From Streptomyces sp. CB02923 (GTDB lineage: Bacteria > Actinomycetota > Actinomycetes > Streptomycetales > Streptomycetaceae): DNA of 64,000 nucleotides. Within the stretch, counting starts at the first letter, position 1. Every line of letters begins with the position of its first letter. The DNA is taken from positions 62,001 to 126,000 of the forward strand of contig NZ_LWKZ01000003.1 in NCBI RefSeq assembly GCF_001905005.1, given 5' to 3'. A program made the translations under genes and the position numbers. Under the pieces are notes generated by a model, which did not search any database, had not been told where the DNA came from, and saw only the letters and a list, made by a program, of their open reading frames with translations. Of the stretch, positions 15,271-24,567 are shown in pieces.

Positions 15271-17535
15271 TTGCGTCCTTCTTCCGAACCTCTCCATAGC
15301 CCCGCTTCCGGTGCCGGCGATCCCGGCGGCGACAGCACGGGCCCCCGCAACCGTGGTGCCGACAGTCCTGCCGCCAGCCCCGCTGACAGCGTCCCCGCCC
15401 CCGGCAGTCCAGGCGCCGCCCCCGGCAACGACGACGCCGCCGTCCCCGACCACACCTTCACCGCCCCCGGATCCTCCGGCGAGCCCCCCGGCGGTGAGGC
15501 AGACAGCCACCGCGCGTGGCAGAGGGCCGCTCGCCGGCTGCTCGCCAAGACCCTGGCGGAGTTCGCGTACGAGGAGGTCATCACCCCCGAACCCGACCCC
15601 CACCCCCACACCACCTCCCTCCCCGGCCCTCGCGATGGTCACGGTGACCCCGGCCACCCCCCGGACCGCAACCCTGAATCCACCCCCGGCGCCGCTCCCG
15701 AAGCCACCCCCAGGATCACCACCCCCGGAACCGCCACCCCCGCGCCCCCCTCCAACACCACCACCCCCGCCCCCACAGCGACAGCCCCACCAACCACCCC
15801 ACCAGCCCCACCAGTCACTCCACCAACCACCCCACCAGTCACTCCATCAGCCACCCCACCACCCTCACCAACCACCCCGCACCCCCACACCGCGGACGGC
15901 TCCCGCCCCTACCGCCTCCGCCTGACCGAAGACGTCACCTACCGCTTCCGGGCCCGCCGTGGCGCGTACGGGCACTGGTGCGTCGACCCTGACTCCATCA
16001 CCCCCACGGGCGACCCCCTTCACTTCCTCTTCCACGCCCACGACACGGTCCTGGGCCTGTCCGGTGACACGACCGGCCACCTCATCCGCGAGCTGACGGC
16101 CACCCTCGCCGCCGACACCCGCCTCGACGCCACGGCCCTCAGCGCGGCGGAGCTCGCCGACCTCGACTACGCCGCTCTGGAAGGCCACCAGACCGGCCAC
16201 CCCTGGCTCGTCGCCAACAAGGGACGGCTCGGTTTCTCGGCGTCCGACGCCGCCGTCTGGTCACCCGAGGCCCGCACCCCGCAGCGCCTGCCCTGGATCG
16301 CCGCGCACCGTCGGCTGGCCGTCTACCGGGGCGTCCCGGCCCTGGCCACTCCCGATCGTCTCTACGCCGATGAACTCACCCCCGAAACCCGCGCCGCCTT
16401 CGCCCGCACCCTCTCCTCGCAGGGCCTCGACCCCGCCGACTACCTCTACCTCCCCGTCCATCCCTGGCAGTGGGACGAGACCGTCGCGCCGCTCTTCGCC
16501 CCCCAACTCGCCGACAAATCCATCGTCGCACTCGCCACTGACAACGACCTGCGACTGCCCCAGCAGTCCATCCGTACCTTCCTCAACATCAGCCGCCCCC
16601 GGGCCCGCACGGTCAAGCTGCCGCTCTCCGTCCTCAACACCCTGGTCTGGCGCGGCCTGCCGACCGAACGCACCATCGCCGCCCCCGCCGTCACCGCCTG
16701 GGTCCACCGCCTGCGTGACACCGACCCGTACCTGCGGGACGAGACCCGGGTGATCCTGCTCGGCGAAACCGCGTCCGTCACCGTCGAACATCCGCTGTAC
16801 GACCGGCTGCCCGGCGTCCCGTACCAGTACAAGGAGCTGCTGGGCTGTATCTGGCGCGAGCCGCTCAGCCGCTGCCTGGACCCGGGGGAGCGGGCCCGCA
16901 CCCTGGCCGCGCTCCTGCAGACCGACCCGCACGGGCGGGCCTTAACTGCCGAGCTGGTGCGCCGCTCCGGCCTGTCGCCCCGCGTCTGGCTGCGGCACCT
17001 CTTCGCCGCCCTCCTGCCGCCCCTGCTGCACTTCCTCTACCAGTACGGCACGGTCTTCTCCCCGCACGGCGAGAACGCCATCGTCGTCTTCGACCAGCAG
17101 GACGTCCCCACCCGCCTCGCGGTCAAGGACTTCGTCGACGACGTCAACACCAGCGCCGAGCCGCTGCCGGAACACGCCACCATGCCCGCCGACGTCCGCG
17201 CGGTGCTGCTCACCGAACCGCCGGACTTCCTCACCCAGTTCATCCATTCAGGTCTGTTCGTCGGGGTCTTCCGCTACCTCGCCCCGCTGTGCGAACAGCA
17301 ACTGGCGGTGCCGGAGGCCGAGTTCTGGTCCCTCGTACGGGCGGAGATCCTGCGTCACCAGGGACGCTTCCCGCACCTGAAGAAACGCCACGAGACCTTC
17401 GACCTGCTCACCCCCCGCATCGCCCGGCTGTGCCTGAACCGCAACCGGCTCCACCTCGACGGATACCGCGACCGCGCCCAGCGCCCGCACGCCGCCGTCC
17501 ACGGCACCGTGCCCAATCCGCTCCACCACCCGTGA
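15271..17535 (+). CDS. NIS siderophore synthetase, IucA/IucC family (second copy)
   Basis: Second ATP-dependent siderophore synthetase, likely the final or cyclising condensation. 754 residues. TTG 15271 is chosen because CAGGAG ends 7 nt before it; no better in-frame start precedes the first conserved helix. After a Gly/Pro-rich leader (1-85) comes AWQRAARRLLAKTLAEFAYEE, then a Pro/Thr-rich insertion (about 115-205), then the rest of the fold from YRLRLTEDVTYRFRA. Conserved motifs: KGRLGFS, LPVHPWQW, TFLNISRPRARTVKLPLSV, SPHGENAIV and LAVKDFVDD. The insertion interrupts the N-terminal lobe of the catalytic domain. Ends in a typical NPLH tail, 42 bp before dinG; the operon appears to stop here. 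Confidence 0.88.
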   Translation: MRPSSEPLHSPASGAGDPGGDSTGPRNRGADSPAASPADSVPAPGSPGAAPGNDDAAVPDHTFTAPGSSGEPPGGEADSHRAWQRAARRLLAKTLAEFAYEEVITPEPDPHPHTTSLPGPRDGHGDPGHPPDRNPESTPGAAPEATPRITTPGTATPAPPSNTTTPAPTATAPPTTPPAPPVTPPTTPPVTPSATPPPSPTTPHPHTADGSRPYRLRLTEDVTYRFRARRGAYGHWCVDPDSITPTGDPLHFLFHAHDTVLGLSGDTTGHLIRELTATLAADTRLDATALSAAELADLDYAALEGHQTGHPWLVANKGRLGFSASDAAVWSPEARTPQRLPWIAAHRRLAVYRGVPALATPDRLYADELTPETRAAFARTLSSQGLDPADYLYLPVHPWQWDETVAPLFAPQLADKSIVALATDNDLRLPQQSIRTFLNISRPRARTVKLPLSVLNTLVWRGLPTERTIAAPAVTAWVHRLRDTDPYLRDETRVILLGETASVTVEHPLYDRLPGVPYQYKELLGCIWREPLSRCLDPGERARTLAALLQTDPHGRALTAELVRRSGLSPRVWLRHLFAALLPPLLHFLYQYGTVFSPHGENAIVVFDQQDVPTRLAVKDFVDDVNTSAEPLPEHATMPADVRAVLLTEPPDFLTQFIHSGLFVGVFRYLAPLCEQQLAVPEAEFWSLVRAEILRHQGRFPHLKKRHETFDLLTPRIARLCLNRNRLHLDGYRDRAQRPHAAVHGTVPNPLHHP
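15655..15895 (+). repeat. Pro/Thr-coding low-complexity insertion in the second synthetase
   Basis: A cytosine-rich stretch (CCACCAACCACCCCACCAG-like words at about 15786-15880) encodes alternating Pro, Thr and Ala. It separates the first helix of the IucA/IucC fold from its first beta strands. Unlike the other linkers in this operon it lies inside a domain rather than at an end. Confidence 0.8.
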
Positions 17536-17561
17536 CCGAGCAGATTGTCAGTGGGCACGCG

Positions 17562-17567
17562 TAGGGT
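17562..17567 (+). promoter_or_regulatory. Probable -10 box of dinG
   Basis: TAGGGT ends 9 nt before the ATG of the helicase gene, so transcription would begin within a few bases of the start codon. TTGTCA at 17545 is too close (11 nt) to be its -35. Confidence 0.5.
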
Positions 17568-17576
17568 GGCAGCGCT

Positions 17577-19550
17577 ATGACGAAGCCCTCCCTCCCCGAT
17601 CTGCTGCACGCCGCCGTCACCGCTGTCGGCGGCACCGAGCGCCCCGGCCAGATCGCCATGGCCGAAGCCGTCGCCGAAGCGGTCGACGACAGCTCCCACC
17701 TGCTCGTACAGGCCGGCACCGGCACCGGAAAGTCGCTCGGCTACCTGGTGCCGGCGCTGGCTCACGGCGACCGTGTGGTGGTGGCCACAGCCACCCTCGC
17801 GCTCCAGCGTCAGCTGGTCGAGCGCGACCTGCCGCGCACGGTCGACGCCCTGCACCCGCAGCTGCGGCGCCGCCCGCAGTTCGCCATGCTCAAGGGCCGT
17901 TCCAACTACGTGTGCCTGCACCGCCTGCACGAAGGCGTCCCGCAGGAAGAGGAGGAGGGCCTCTTCGACCCCTTCGAGCACGCCACGCCCACCAGCAAGC
18001 TGGGCAAGGACCTGCTGCGGCTGCGCGACTGGGCGGACGAGACCGAGACCGGTGACCGCGACGACCTCACCCCCGGCGTCTCCGACCGGGCCTGGGGCCA
18101 GGTCTCGGTCTCCTCGCGGGAGTGCCTGGGGGCCTCGAAGTGCGCGTACGGCGCGGAGTGCTTCGCCGAGGCCGCGCGTGAGCGCGCCAAGCTGGCCGAC
18201 GTGATCGTCACCAACCACGCCCTCCTGGCCATCGACGCCATCGAGGGGGCCCCGGTGCTGCCCCAGCACGACGTACTGATCGTCGACGAGGCCCACGAGC
18301 TGGTCTCCCGGGTCACCGGCGTGGCCACCGGGGAGCTCACTCCCGGGCAGGTCAACCGGGCCGTCAAGCGTGCCGCCAAGCTGGTCAACGAGAAGGCCGC
18401 CGACCAGCTCCAGACCGCCTCGGAGACCTTCGAGCGGCTGATGGAGCTGGCTCTGCCCGGCCGCCTCGAAGAGATCCCGGAGGACCTCGGCTACTGCCTG
18501 ATGGCGCTGCGGGACGCGGCCCGTACGGTGATCTCGGCGCTCGGTACGACCCGCGACAAGTCCGTCCAGGACGAGGACGCGGTGCGCAAGCAGGCCATCG
18601 CCTCCGTCGAGAGTGTGCATGCCGTCGCCGAGCGCATCGCCAACGGTTCCGAGTACGATGTCGTCTGGTACGAGCGGCACGACCGCTTCGGCGCCTCCCT
18701 GCGCGTAGCGCCTCTGTCGGTCTCCGGCTTGCTGCGCGAGAAGCTCTTCACGGACCGTTCCGTCGTGCTCACGTCCGCCACCCTCAAGCTGGGCGGCGAC
18801 TTCAACGGCGTCGGCGCGTCCCTGGGGCTCGCCCCGGAGGGCACGGAGGGCGAGGACGTCCCGCAGTGGAAGGGCCTGGACGTCGGCTCGCCGTTCGACT
18901 ACAGCAAGCAGGGCATCCTGTACGTCGCCAAGCACCTGGCCCAGCCGGGCCGCGAGGGCAGCCGTACGGACATGCTCGACGAGCTGGCCGAGCTGATCGA
19001 GGCCGCCGGTGGCCGGACCCTCGGCCTGTTCTCCTCCATGCGCGCCGCCCAGGCCGCGGCCGAGGCGCTGCGCGGCCGGCTGGACGTGCCGATCCTCCTC
19101 CAGGGCGAGGAGACCCTCGGCGAGCTGATCCGCACCTTCGCCGCGGACGCCCGTACGTGCTTGTTCGGCACGCTCTCCCTGTGGCAGGGCGTCGACGTGC
19201 CGGGCCCGAACTGTCAGCTGGTGATCATGGACCGGGTGCCGTTCCCGCGCCCCGACGACCCCCTGATGAGCGCCCGGCAGAAGGCCGTGGAGGAGGCCGG
19301 CGGCAACGGCTTCATGGCGGTCGCGGCGACGCACGCCGCCCTCCTCATGGCCCAGGGAGCGGGCCGCCTCGTGCGCGCAACGGGCGACCGCGGCGTCGTC
19401 GCCGTACTGGACCCCCGGGTCGAGCGCGCCCGCTACGGCTCGTTTCTGCGCAAGTCCATGCCCGAGTTCTGGTACACGACCGACCGCAACCAGGTACGCC
19501 GCTCCCTGGCCGCCATCGACGCCGCGGCCAAGGCGGCGGAGCAGGCGTAG
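17577..19550 (+). CDS. dinG: DinG-family ATP-dependent DNA helicase (FeS, XPD-like)
   Basis: Superfamily 2 5'-3' helicase resolving R-loops, D-loops and damaged replication structures. 657 residues. Walker A is AGTGTGKS (46-53) and the Walker B box is VDEAHE (about 236-241). Four cysteines that would hold a 4Fe-4S cluster are visible: Cys113 in NYVCLH and Cys183, Cys189, Cys195 in RECLGASKCAYGAECF. C-terminal helicase motifs include TLSLWQGVDVPG and QGAGRLVR. It is convergent with lexA across a shared hairpin terminator. No LexA box is seen before it despite its repair role. Confidence 0.93.
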   Translation: MTKPSLPDLLHAAVTAVGGTERPGQIAMAEAVAEAVDDSSHLLVQAGTGTGKSLGYLVPALAHGDRVVVATATLALQRQLVERDLPRTVDALHPQLRRRPQFAMLKGRSNYVCLHRLHEGVPQEEEEGLFDPFEHATPTSKLGKDLLRLRDWADETETGDRDDLTPGVSDRAWGQVSVSSRECLGASKCAYGAECFAEAARERAKLADVIVTNHALLAIDAIEGAPVLPQHDVLIVDEAHELVSRVTGVATGELTPGQVNRAVKRAAKLVNEKAADQLQTASETFERLMELALPGRLEEIPEDLGYCLMALRDAARTVISALGTTRDKSVQDEDAVRKQAIASVESVHAVAERIANGSEYDVVWYERHDRFGASLRVAPLSVSGLLREKLFTDRSVVLTSATLKLGGDFNGVGASLGLAPEGTEGEDVPQWKGLDVGSPFDYSKQGILYVAKHLAQPGREGSRTDMLDELAELIEAAGGRTLGLFSSMRAAQAAAEALRGRLDVPILLQGEETLGELIRTFAADARTCLFGTLSLWQGVDVPGPNCQLVIMDRVPFPRPDDPLMSARQKAVEEAGGNGFMAVAATHAALLMAQGAGRLVRATGDRGVVAVLDPRVERARYGSFLRKSMPEFWYTTDRNQVRRSLAAIDAAAKAAEQA

Positions 19551-19625
19551 TTTCCTGCCAGGGGGCCGGTAGAGCGGTGACGGTGCGCGGCCCCTCCGCC
19601 CCCGGAGGCACGGCACGGCCCCCAC

Positions 19626-19666
19626 AAAAACTCCAAGCCCCGGGACCGGCGCAGTGGTCCCGGGGC
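19626..19666 (-). terminator. Rho-independent terminator of lexA (bidirectional with dinG)
   Basis: AGCCCCGGGACC (19636-19647) pairs perfectly with GGTCCCGGGGCT (19655-19666) around a 7-nt loop. On the minus strand, the direction of lexA, the hairpin is followed by a run of five U (AAAAA at 19626-19630 on the + strand), making this one of the few classical terminators in the window. Confidence 0.9.
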
Positions 19667-19682
19667 TCGGTCGAGGGGTGGG

Positions 19683-20471
19683 TCAGACCCGCCGCAGCAC
19701 CGCCACGACCTTGCCGAGGATGGTGGCCTCGTCGCCGGGGATGGGCTGGTACGCGGAGTTGTGCGGGAGCAGCCACACATGGCCGTCCTCGCGCTTGAAG
19801 CGCTTGACCGTGGCCTCGCCGTCGAGCATGGCCGCGACGATGTCGCCGTTCTCCGCGACGGGCTGGCGGCGCACCGTGACCCAGTCGCCGTCGCAGATCG
19901 CGGCCTCGACCATCGAGTCACCGACGACCTTCAGCACGAACAGCTCGCCGTCACCGACCAGCTGCCGGGGCAGCGGGAAGACGTCCTCGACGGACTCCTC
20001 GGCGAGGATGGGCCCGCCGGCGGCGATCCGGCCGACGAGCGGGACGTAGGACGCGGCGGGCTTGCCCGTCGTGTCGGTGGGCGCGCTGCTCGGCTGGTCG
20101 GAGCCGCGGACCTCGTACGCCCTGGGGCGGTGCGGGTCGCGGCGCAGGAAACCCTTGCGCTCCAGAGCCATGAGCTGGTGGGCGACGGACGAGGTGCTGG
20201 ACAGCCCGACCGCCTGGCCGATCTCGCGCATGGACGGCGGGTAGCCGCGGCGCTGGACGGAATCCCGGATGACCTCGATGACCCTGCGCTGCCGGTCGGT
20301 GAGTCCCGAACTGTCGGCGCGGATGCCTGGAGGACGGCCGGGCAGTGAGCGGGCTGGCTTTTGACCCTCGGGGGTCATTGCGTCGTCCATCGGCGGTTTC
20401 CGGGTCGGATCGAATCGGCTCTGGGAGTGGCTCTGGGCGGTGATGGTGGCGCTGTCTGCGGTGGTGGTCAC
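19683..20471 (-). CDS. lexA: SOS repressor LexA
   Basis: Represses DNA-damage genes and self-cleaves when stimulated by RecA filaments. 262 residues. The winged HTH (about 55-120) reads [20 protein letters not shown]; cleavage would fall at Ala151-Gly152 in GRIAAGGP, with catalytic Ser186 in GDSMVEA and Lys223 in ATVKRF. The start is GTG 20471 with GAGAGG about 8 nt upstream; an upstream in-frame start adds 24 residues with no ribosome site. The ~45-residue N-terminal extension before the HTH is typical of actinobacteria. A LexA box overlaps the predicted -35, so the gene is autoregulated. Confidence 0.97.
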   Translation of the reverse strand: MTTTADSATITAQSHSQSRFDPTRKPPMDDAMTPEGQKPARSLPGRPPGIRADSSGLTDRQRRVIEVIRDSVQRRGYPPSMREIGQAVGLSSTSSVAHQLMALERKGFLRRDPHRPRAYEVRGSDQPSSAPTDTTGKPAASYVPLVGRIAAGGPILAEESVEDVFPLPRQLVGDGELFVLKVVGDSMVEAAICDGDWVTVRRQPVAENGDIVAAMLDGEATVKRFKREDGHVWLLPHNSAYQPIPGDEATILGKVVAVLRRV

Positions 20472-20507
20472 GTCGGCCCCTCTCGGAATGTGCTCCCTAG
20501 TTAGCCA

Positions 20508-20548
20508 ACGGTAGTTGCTTTCGAAAGGTTGCGCCAAACACACGTTCG
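20508..20548 (-). promoter_or_regulatory. lexA promoter with LexA (SOS) box
   Basis: On the minus strand CGAACGTGTGTTTG (20535-20548) matches nine of ten fixed positions of the actinobacterial SOS box CGAAC-N4-GTTCG. It overlaps a -35-like TTGGCG (20532-20537), followed 18 nt later by a -10-like TACCGT (20508-20513). The geometry fits autorepression. Confidence 0.8.
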
Positions 20549-20825
20549 AGTGAAAATTTCCGGATTAGCTGACCTGATCACGAGCTTAGGTGTATAGCCG
20601 AAAGGCAATTCGGGTCATTGCGGTACTCTTCGGCCCGAGCCGATGGCTAGGGGCGCGCATCGTCCAGCCGGGTACGGCCCGACCGCCGCGACGTGTCCGA
20701 TTCTGTCATCCCCGCCCCGCCGGAGCCGCCCCCGGGTCCTGTCCCGTACCCTCGTCGACGGCCCTGTGAACGGCCGCCGACGGCCCGCCCCGCCGCGACA
20801 CGCTGGGGGTGCGGATGACCTCCCG

Positions 20826-20875
20826 ACACCACATCTAGTGCTTTGATGACTACAGCTGCCTACAAGTTGTGGTGC
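20826..20875 (+). promoter_or_regulatory. Pair of NrdR boxes before nrdR-nrdJ
   Basis: Box 1, ACACCACATCTAGTGC (20826-20841), matches 12 of 16 positions of the consensus ACACWATATWTWGTGT; box 2, CTACAAGTTGTGGTGC (20860-20875), matches 9. They lie 34 bp apart, about three helical turns, the arrangement known for NrdR-controlled ribonucleotide reductase operons. Implies autorepression of nrdR-nrdJ. Confidence 0.7.
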
Positions 20876-21015
20876 CGGTGTCTCTCGGGGCGCGGGGGAT
20901 CGCCTATGCTTGGGATCGCTCCGAGGGGCCCGTGAGGGTGGCCCGGAGGTCATCAGCCGTACGCCGGGACCGTGGGCGTACGACCGTAATTTTCGAGGGT
21001 GAGGAGGGTGAATTC

Positions 21016-21546
21016 ATGCATTGCCCCTTCTGCAGGCACCCCGACAGCCGGGTGGTCGACAGCCGCACCACCGATGACGGCACCTCGATCCGCCGGCGCC
21101 GCCAGTGCCCGGACTGCTCCCGCCGCTTCACGACCATCGAGACGGCGTCACTGATGGTGATCAAGCGGAGCGGGGTCACCGAGCCCTTCAGCCGTAACAA
21201 GGTCATCGCCGGCGTGCGCAAGGCGTGCCAGGGCCGGCCGGTCACCGAGGACGCCCTCGCCAAGCTGGGGCAACGGGTGGAGGAAGCCGTGCGCGCCACC
21301 GGCAGCGCCGAGCTGTCCACCCACGACGTCGGGCTGGCCATACTGGGCCCGCTGCAGGAACTCGACCTCGTCGCGTACCTGCGCTTCGCGAGCGTGTACC
21401 GGGCCTTCGACTCGCTGGAAGACTTCGAGGCGGCCATCGCCGAGCTGCGGGAGCAGAGCGAGCAGGGCCCGCCCGCGCGGGAGTGCGGGTGCGAAGGGGG
21501 TGCCGGACACCCGGCGGTCCCGGTGCCCGCCACCGCTGCCGACTGA
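21016..21546 (+). CDS. nrdR: Ribonucleotide reductase repressor NrdR
   Basis: ATP/dATP-sensing transcriptional repressor of ribonucleotide reductase genes. 176 residues. The zinc ribbon uses Cys3, Cys6, Cys31 and Cys34 (MHCPFC and RQCPDC), followed by an ATP-cone domain (about 48-138: [20 protein letters not shown]). The C-terminal 25 residues add a Cys/Gly/Ala-rich tail (ECGCEGG). ATG 21016 is preceded by GAGGAGGG at 21001-21008. It is first of a two-gene operon with nrdJ, 119 bp downstream. Confidence 0.97.
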   Translation: MHCPFCRHPDSRVVDSRTTDDGTSIRRRRQCPDCSRRFTTIETASLMVIKRSGVTEPFSRNKVIAGVRKACQGRPVTEDALAKLGQRVEEAVRATGSAELSTHDVGLAILGPLQELDLVAYLRFASVYRAFDSLEDFEAAIAELREQSEQGPPARECGCEGGAGHPAVPVPATAAD

Positions 21547-21665
21547 GATCGGCACATCACAGACCTGACCAGGGCAAAAGAAGGCGCCCTGGTGCCAGAC
21601 AGACACACACCGTGCCACGGGAAGAAGTGCGCACATATGGGCGTTTGCCCGTACAGGGAGGCGGA

Positions 21666-24539
21666 ATGACAGAGACGACGAGCGGCCCGGCACGAGGCTC
21701 CCGCGCCAAGGGCAGCAAGGCGAGCAAGGGTCTGCGTATCGAGCGCATCCACACCACTCCCGGCGTGCATCCGTACGACGAGGTGGCGTGGGAGCGCCGT
21801 GACGTCGTCATGACCAACTGGCGCGACGGCTCGATCAACTTCGAGCAGCGTGGCGTCGAGTTCCCCGAGTTCTGGTCGGTGAACGCGGTCAACATCGTCA
21901 CGAGCAAGTACTTCCGCGGCGCGGTGGGCTCCGACACCCGGGAATCGAGCCTCAAGCAGCTCATCGACCGGGTCGTCAAGACGTACACGAAGGCCGGCGA
22001 GGACAACGGCTACTTCGCCTCCCCGGCGGACGTCGAGATCTTCGAGCACGAGCTGGCGTACGCGCTGCTCCACCAGGTCTTCAGCTTCAACTCCCCGGTG
22101 TGGTTCAACGTCGGCACGAAGCAGCCGCAGCAGGTCAGCGCGTGCTTCATCCTCTCCGTCGACGACTCCATGGACTCGATCCTGGACTGGTACAAGGAAG
22201 AGGGGATGATCTTCAAGGGCGGCTCCGGTGCCGGCCTGAACCTCTCCCGTATCCGCTCCTCCAAGGAGCTCCTGTCCTCCGGCGGCAACGCCTCCGGCCC
22301 GGTCTCCTTCATGCGCGGCGCCGACGCGTCCGCCGGAACGATCAAGTCGGGCGGCGCCACCCGCCGCGCCGCCAAGATGGTCGTCCTGGACGTGGACCAC
22401 CCGGACGTCGAGGCCTTCATCGACACCAAGGTGAAGGAGGAGGAGAAGGTCCGCGCCCTGCGCGACGCGGGCTTCGACATGGACCTGGGCGGCGACGACA
22501 TCACGTCCGTCCAGTACCAGAACGCCAACAACTCGGTCCGCGTGAACGACGAGTTCATGAAGGCCGTCGAGACCGGCTCGAAGTTCGGCCTGCGCGGCCG
22601 GATGAACGGCGAGGTCATCGAGGAGGTCGACGCCAAGGGCCTGTTCCGCAAGATGGCGGAGGCAGCCTGGGCGTGCGCCGACCCCGGCATCCAGTACGAC
22701 GACACCATCAACCACTGGCACACCTCGCCGGAGTCGGGCCGGATCACCGCCTCGAACCCGTGCAGCGAGTACATGCACCTGGACAACTCCTCGTGCAACC
22801 TGGCCTCGCTGAACCTGATGAAGTTCCTGCGCGACGACGACAAGGGCAACCAGTCGTTCGACGCCGAGCGCTTCGCGAAGGTCGTCGAGCTGGTCATCAC
22901 CGCGATGGACATCTCCATCTGCTTCGCGGACTTCCCCACCGAGAAGATCGGTGAGACCACCCGCGCCTTCCGCCAGCTGGGCATCGGCTACGCCAACCTC
23001 GGCGCCCTGCTGATGGCCACCGGTCACGCGTACGACTCGGACGGCGGCCGCGCCCTCGCCGGTGCCATCACCTCGCTGATGACCGGCACGTCCTACAAGC
23101 GCTCCGCCGAGCTGGCCGCGGTCGTCGGCCCGTACGACGGCTACGCCCGCAACGCCGACGCCCACAAGCGCGTCATGAAGCAGCACTCGGACGCCAACGG
23201 CGTCGCCAAGCGCATGGACGACCTGGACACCCCCGTCTGGGCCGCGGCCACCGAGGCGTGGCAGGACGTCATCCGCCTCGGCGACAAGAACGGCTTCCGC
23301 AACGCGCAGGCGTCGGTGCTCGCGCCGACCGGCACCATCGGCCTGATGATGGACTGCGACACCACGGGCGTCGAGCCGGACCTGGCGCTGGTCAAGTTCA
23401 AGAAGCTGGTCGGCGGCGGCTCCATGCAGATCGTGAACAACACGGTCCCCAAGGCGCTCAAGCGGCTCGGCTACCAGCCGGAGCAGGTCGAGGCGATCGT
23501 CGCCCACATCGCCGACAACGGCAACGTGATCGACGCCCCCGGCCTGGACCCCGCCCACTACGAGGTCTTCGACTGCGCCATGGGCGAGCGCTCCATCTCG
23601 GCCATGGGCCACGTACGGATGATGGCGGCGGCCCAGCCGTTCCTGTCCGGCGCGATCTCCAAGACCGTCAACCTGCCCGAGACGGCCACCGTCGAGGAGG
23701 TCGAGGAGGTCTACTTCGAGGGCTGGAAGCTCGGCCTGAAGGCCCTGGCGATCTACCGCGACAACTGCAAGGTCGGCCAGCCGCTCTCCGCCAAGAAGAA
23801 GGAGGCGGTGAAGAAGGCCGAGGACAAGCCGGCCGAGAAGGTCGTCGAGTACCGTCCGGTCCGCAAGCGCCTGCCCAAGGGCCGTCCCGGCATCACCACC
23901 TCCTTCACGGTCGGTGGCGCCGAGGGCTACATGACCGCCAATTCCTACCCGGACGACGGTCTGGGCGAGGTCTTCCTGAAGATGTCCAAGCAGGGCTCGA
24001 CCCTCGCGGGCATGATGGACGCCTTCTCCATCGCCGTCTCGGTGGGTCTCCAGTACGGCGTGCCGCTGGAGACGTACGTCTCGAAGTTCACCAACATGCG
24101 CTTCGAGCCGGCCGGCATGACGGACGACCCGGACGTGCGGATGGCGCAGTCGATCGTCGACTACATCTTCCGCCGTCTCGCGCTGGACTTCCTGCCCTTC
24201 GAGACCCGCTCCGCGCTCGGCATCCACTCCGTCGAGGAGCGCCAGCGCCACCTCGACACCGGTTCGTACGAGCCGGCCGAGGACGAGGAGCTGGGCATCG
24301 ACAGCCTGGCCCGGTCGGCGCCGAGCCGTCCGGAGCCGGCGCCCACCTCGACGGCCGCGGTCGTCGAGGAGAGCGCGGCCCCGGCCCCCAAGCAGGCGCA
24401 CACCAACGCGGAACTGGTGGAGATGCAGCTCGGCATCAACGCCGACGCTCCGCTGTGCTTCTCCTGCGGCACGAAGATGCAGCGCGCGGGCAGCTGCTAC
24501 CTGTGCGAGGGCTGCGGCTCGACCAGCGGGTGCAGCTGA
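21666..24539 (+). CDS. nrdJ: Adenosylcobalamin-dependent ribonucleotide reductase (class II)
   Basis: Reduces ribonucleotides to deoxyribonucleotides with coenzyme B12, independent of oxygen. 957 residues. The radical/active-site triad is in NPCSEYMHL (Asn364, Cys366, Glu368); a first redox cysteine is Cys160 in VSACFILS; the C-terminal tail carries CFSCGTKMQ and CYLCEGCGS cysteine pairs for re-reduction and metal binding. A Lys/Glu-rich linker (about 705-725) and a proline/alanine linker (about 880-905) separate the tail. ATG 21666 follows GGGAGG at 21657-21662. Co-transcribed with nrdR. No cobalamin riboswitch was recognised here, consistent with that element belonging to the class I operon in streptomycetes. 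Confidence 0.97.
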   Translation: MTETTSGPARGSRAKGSKASKGLRIERIHTTPGVHPYDEVAWERRDVVMTNWRDGSINFEQRGVEFPEFWSVNAVNIVTSKYFRGAVGSDTRESSLKQLIDRVVKTYTKAGEDNGYFASPADVEIFEHELAYALLHQVFSFNSPVWFNVGTKQPQQVSACFILSVDDSMDSILDWYKEEGMIFKGGSGAGLNLSRIRSSKELLSSGGNASGPVSFMRGADASAGTIKSGGATRRAAKMVVLDVDHPDVEAFIDTKVKEEEKVRALRDAGFDMDLGGDDITSVQYQNANNSVRVNDEFMKAVETGSKFGLRGRMNGEVIEEVDAKGLFRKMAEAAWACADPGIQYDDTINHWHTSPESGRITASNPCSEYMHLDNSSCNLASLNLMKFLRDDDKGNQSFDAERFAKVVELVITAMDISICFADFPTEKIGETTRAFRQLGIGYANLGALLMATGHAYDSDGGRALAGAITSLMTGTSYKRSAELAAVVGPYDGYARNADAHKRVMKQHSDANGVAKRMDDLDTPVWAAATEAWQDVIRLGDKNGFRNAQASVLAPTGTIGLMMDCDTTGVEPDLALVKFKKLVGGGSMQIVNNTVPKALKRLGYQPEQVEAIVAHIADNGNVIDAPGLDPAHYEVFDCAMGERSISAMGHVRMMAAAQPFLSGAISKTVNLPETATVEEVEEVYFEGWKLGLKALAIYRDNCKVGQPLSAKKKEAVKKAEDKPAEKVVEYRPVRKRLPKGRPGITTSFTVGGAEGYMTANSYPDDGLGEVFLKMSKQGSTLAGMMDAFSIAVSVGLQYGVPLETYVSKFTNMRFEPAGMTDDPDVRMAQSIVDYIFRRLALDFLPFETRSALGIHSVEERQRHLDTGSYEPAEDEELGIDSLARSAPSRPEPAPTSTAAVVEESAAPAPKQAHTNAELVEMQLGINADAPLCFSCGTKMQRAGSCYLCEGCGSTSGCS

Positions 24540-24567
24540 TCGGACACCCGTGAGGTGAATGATTGAC

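Larger units (their letters stand above)
20472..21015. other. Divergent lexA-nrdR control region
   Basis: 544 bp holding the lexA promoter and SOS box on the left and two NrdR boxes on the right. The middle (about 20550-20620) is AT-richer than the rest and contains GTGAAAATTTCC. A -10-like TATGCT at 20904-20909 may serve nrdR, giving a leader of about 100 nt. No further gene is visible. Confidence 0.6.

Noticed and set aside
17545..17567. TTGTCA with TAGGGT as a full dinG promoter
   Set aside because: Spacing of 11 nt is too short; only the -10 is kept.
20587..20600. TTAGGTGTATAGCC as an iron box near lexA
   Set aside because: Only the left half fits; there is no inverted right half.
21547..21665. 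Cobalamin riboswitch before nrdJ
   Set aside because: The gap is too short and no B12-box-like sequence is visible.
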